From the NCBI GenBank assembly GCA_910592005.1, contig CAJVPP010003682.1, forward strand, positions 1-11,043: a stretch of 11,043 bases of DNA, in the 5' to 3' direction. Both the position numbers and the translations under genes were made by a program. The notes below the pieces were generated by a model. It made no database searches, had not been told where the DNA came from, and was given only the letters and a program-made list of their open reading frames with translations. Positions 8,471-11,043 of this stretch are shown piece after piece. The DNA is from Funneliformis mosseae. Lineage: Eukaryota > Glomeromycota > Glomeromycetes > Glomerales > Glomeraceae. Positions within the stretch are counted from its first letter, which is position 1, and each line of letters begins with the position of its first letter.

Positions 8471-8700
8471 TGTAATAGTGGTCAAGCCCTCTCCTTTTTT
8501 TGGTTAAATACTCAGAAGTGATAGTTTTAGCTTAGGTTAGAATTGATCTGAGAGAGTGTAGGGTCAGTCTTCTATAGTCTAGTTTTACTTTTCTATACGA
8601 GATTTTCACTTTTCTTCTTAATTTGTATTTTACTTTATATCATACTTTTATCATAATAAAGATTATGTGGAACTACCGCACTTTAAAAATAAAAAATAAA
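8471..8700 (+). other. LINE 3' UTR with poly(A) signal and A-rich tail
   Basis: About 230 bases follow the last ORF2 stop. The stretch from about 8575 is pyrimidine-rich. AATAAA lies at 8655-8660, about 25 bases before the A-rich tail (about 8682-8700, broken by single T). The tail runs directly into the third 13-mer at 8701. Confidence 0.75.
8655..8660 (+). promoter_or_regulatory. polyadenylation signal AATAAA of the LINE
   Basis: This is a canonical hexamer at the expected distance upstream of the A-rich tail. The same hexamer also occurs by chance in the AT-rich flank; the position relative to the tail is what supports this one. Confidence 0.6.
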
Positions 8701-8713
8701 ATATTTAATATAA
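8701..8713. repeat. 13-bp junction repeat, copy 3 (right TSD of the LINE)
   Basis: ATATTTAATATAA sits directly after the LINE's A-rich tail and is identical to 1228-1240 and 894-906. Its place exactly at the composition boundary makes chance an unlikely explanation, although the flank is AT-rich. Confidence 0.75.
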
Positions 8714-8804
8714 ATAATAATATTATAAACAATTATTAATTTATTTAATCAACTTTGTTATTTCTAATTTAATAATAATAAATTATTCAAGAAGAATGAT
8801 TGGT

Positions 8805-8933
8805 TGACCTGAATTTTTATCAGGTCAGGTTGACCTATTGATCTGACCTGACATCAACCTGAAAATCTATTGACCTGACCTGAATTTTCAGGTCAGTTCA
8901 GGTCAGGTAAACAGGTTAATCTGACCTAATTCA
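8805..8933. repeat. palindromic TGACCTG/CAGGTCA cluster
   Basis: About 130 bp contain nine TGACCT or AGGTCA hexamers: six on the plus strand as TGACCT and three as AGGTCA. They form hairpins. 8875-8896 is a 22-bp inverted repeat with 10-bp arms around TT, and 8805-8812 pairs with 8820-8827. Similar runs of this motif are, from memory, common in Rhizophagus-type genomes. There is no coding potential. It stands out from the AT-rich flank by its GC content. Confidence 0.75.
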
Positions 8934-8935
8934 GA

Positions 8936-11043
8936 GCTCTAGAAGAAAAAATATCTAAAAATAGAAATGATGTAATGATAAAATATAAAAATTCTATGGA
9001 AAAGAAATAGTATAAATTGAAAATTAGAAGAATAATCTATAAATTGATTGATATTAAATTTTATAAATATAAGTAGTATTTATAAAAATAAGTTTTATAA
9101 TTATATAACTTTATAATAAATAAGATTTTAGATAATAAAATGTAATTATTTTTTTTATTAATATATTAACTTTAATAATTTCAATATTGATAATTTTTTT
9201 AACATATTAAAATTAATAAATGATATTATAAGAATCTAGTAGAAATGTTAACTTTATATAAATTATCATTTAGTTATAAAATTTATTATAATAAATTTAA
9301 AGAATGATAAATTATATGATAAAGAAAAAAATAAAACTTAAAAAAAAGTAGATAAAATAGAAGTATTTTTAAAATAATCAGATAAAAGATCTAAGAAATA
9401 TAAAATAAAAATATATTTAAGAAAAAAGAATTAAGAATATATTTAAAAAAATATAAAAAAGAAAATATAAAAAAATATAATTAAAGAATATAATTAAAAA
9501 TATAATTAAAAAAATATACTCAAATTATAAGAATAGAAAAATATTATAAAGAATCTAATTAAAAAATATAAATAACAAGAAAGATAATAATATAATAAGA
9601 TACTTTAAAGAAGATGAATAAAGAGATTTATAATAAAAAATTATAAAGAAAAAGAAAAAGAAATAGAATAATATGATAAAATAATAAAAGAAATATAAGT
9701 TGAATAACAAAAAGAAAAAAATGGTTTAAATAATAAATAAAGAAATATATTACAATAAAAATTTATTAAGAAAAAAATAATTAAAAAATTACAAAATATA
9801 AAAAATTAACTTAATATATAATAAAAATGTAAAATTAAATATAATATAAAAAAAGAGGTAATAAATTATAAAAGAAATATAAAATAAATAAGAAATAATA
9901 ATTAAAAAAAAATAATCATATATAAATATAATATAAAATTTTTAGATAATTTATAAAATAAATTTCTTAATAATAGATAATAGAAAAGCATTAAACAGAT
10001 ATAAACTCTATTAAAATTATTGAATTTACAAAATATTAATAATATGTAAATATAAGTTTTGACAATTACAAAGTCTTTTAATTTTTATTATAGAAAATAA
10101 TCTATTAGTTTTAAAAATACTACAAAATTATTAAAAAGTTTTAATAAAAATAATGCTATATTTTAAACTATTAAATTAATTAAAATTATTAATAAATTTG
10201 AAGTATATCTTTATTATTTATAATTAAAAAAATGATGATGTTAAATTTATATATTAATTATTATAGTATAATAAATAAATATTTTAAAAATATAATGTTT
10301 TATAATTAATAAAATTTGAGATTATTACAAATTTTAAAAATATGAAAATTTTACAAAATAAAAGATTAAATAATACTTCATAAATTTTTATTTTATGAAA
10401 CTTATGAAGTTAAAAAATAAATAATTATATTAATAGTAAATATTTATTTATTAAATTATTACTAATTTATTATTATTTAAAATTTATAATTTAAAAATAA
10501 GTTTAAATTTTTTAAAAAAATAAATAATATCATTTTAAATATTAAAATCAATTTTAATAATAATTAATTAATTATAAATCATTTTTATTATATTTATTAG
10601 TCTAAAAGGTAATAATATAATAAATAATAAACTAATTTATATAATAAATTCTAATATTATATAATTTTATAATAACATTTATAAATAAGTTTATATATAA
10701 TTTAAATTATATTTATTAAAAAATTTCTTAAATATATGAGACCTTTACAATAGAAAAGGGGGAAACGGCTGGAAAAAATAAAAATTGAGTAAATGCTAAA
10801 TCTAAACATATTTTGACCTAAAAATCATATTTGGCATATAAAAGTAAAATTGATTTTTTCTGACTGTTTTCACCTTTTTTATTGCAAAAATCCCATATAT
10901 AAATTTTAAATATTAATTTATAATTATATTATTTTTTTAAATTTATTGTAAGCAAATTTACCTGTTATTTTATTTAATAATTAAAATTATTTATAATAAT
11001 TTTAAATATTTTTAAAATAATTTATTTAAAAATTAATATTTTA
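8936..11043. other. extremely AT-rich intergenic block
   Basis: About 2.1 kb made almost wholly of A and T, with long A- and T-runs and many short ATAA/TTAA repeats. I see no gene, RNA gene or terminal repeat. 9301-9960 is strongly A-rich and C-poor on the plus strand. After about 9960 A and T are more balanced. The only less AT-rich part is 10736-10900. Confidence 0.8.
10736..10900. other. less AT-rich island of unknown nature
   Basis: This segment contains GGGGGAAACGGCTGG (about 10758-10772), TTTTGACCT near 10812, and TGACTGTTTTCACC near 10861, in clear contrast to its surroundings. No frame of useful length crosses it. It may be a short repeat relic or a regulatory or non-coding RNA fragment; nothing decides between these. 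Confidence 0.4.

Larger units (their letters stand above)
1241..8700 (+). mobile_element. decayed non-LTR retrotransposon (LINE, APE-RT-RNase H type)
   Basis: This is a single element of about 7.46 kb, read left to right: short 5' leader, ORF1 relic, 14-base intercistronic gap, ORF2 relic, 3' UTR with AATAAA, and an A-rich tail. It is flanked by identical 13-mers. ORF1 has RRM-like folds and a CCHC knuckle. ORF2 has an APE-type endonuclease, reverse transcriptase, RNase H and a terminal zinc finger. An APE endonuclease combined with RNase H points to the I/Tad-like groups of LINEs, but the exact clade needs an RT tree. All domains are present in the expected order, so the copy is close to full length. 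It is inactive: each ORF has several frameshifts and many in-frame stops. Base composition is far less AT-rich than the right flank, as expected for an insertion into AT-rich DNA. Confidence 0.95.

Noticed and set aside
1241..8700. LTR retrotransposon or retrovirus-like element
   Set aside because: There are no long terminal repeats, protease or integrase. The endonuclease is APE-type upstream of the RT, and the element ends in an A-rich tail with a short flanking duplication.
8805..8933. AGGTCA half-sites for nuclear hormone receptors
   Set aside because: The hexamer matches, but those receptors are animal proteins and nothing here suggests an animal promoter. The hexamers are part of a repetitive palindromic cluster.
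8805..8933. CRISPR array
   Set aside because: The repeats are short, in both orientations and irregularly spaced, with no unique spacers of constant length; the context is eukaryotic.
8936..11043. Genes in the AT-rich block
   Set aside because: Open stretches there are short and consist of Lys/Asn/Ile-type codons forced by composition; no start context, motif or splice pattern supports a gene.

Overview
The window reads as nuclear DNA of a very AT-rich eukaryote. It holds no intact gene. My best guess is an arbuscular mycorrhizal fungus (Glomeromycotina, Rhizophagus/Gigaspora type). The reasons are the extreme AT content, the style of the LINE proteins (Lys/Glu-rich ORF1 N-terminus, 'QDMSKAY' and 'DQGEVISPLLW' in the reverse transcriptase), and the dense TGACCTG/CAGGTCA block at 8805-8933. 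This placement comes from general recognition and was not checked by any search.

Layout. 1-570: non-coding sequence with two tRNA-like pol III promoter relics (1-79 and about 413-470) and a CpG-rich palindrome cluster (157-178). 571-1240: two tandem copies of a ~335-bp unit, each ending in an A-run followed by the same 13-mer. 1241-8700: one nearly complete but heavily decayed non-LTR retrotransposon (LINE, APE-endonuclease type with RNase H). It has a relic ORF1 (two RRM-like folds plus a CCHC zinc knuckle, 1270-3239) and a relic ORF2 (APE endonuclease, reverse transcriptase, RNase H and a C-terminal zinc finger, about 3254-8470), then a short 3' UTR with AATAAA and an A-rich tail. 8701-8713: third copy of the 13-mer, the likely target-site duplication. 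8714-11043: AT-rich flank with the palindromic TGACCTG block, a C-poor purine-biased stretch and one less AT-rich island near 10736-10900.

How the parts relate. In a live element ORF1 would coat the RNA, and ORF2 would nick the target, prime on it, copy the RNA and remove the template. Here both frames carry many stops and several frameshifts, and conserved Asp residues in the endonuclease and RT motifs are Asn, so the copy should be dead. The shared 13-mer after each A-tailed unit suggests that the upstream units and the LINE used the same target site. They could be a SINE-like partner, or 5' monomers of the LINE itself. The two upstream units differ almost only by transitions, which, with the GAY-to-AAY changes in ORF2, suggests deamination-type decay of repeats.
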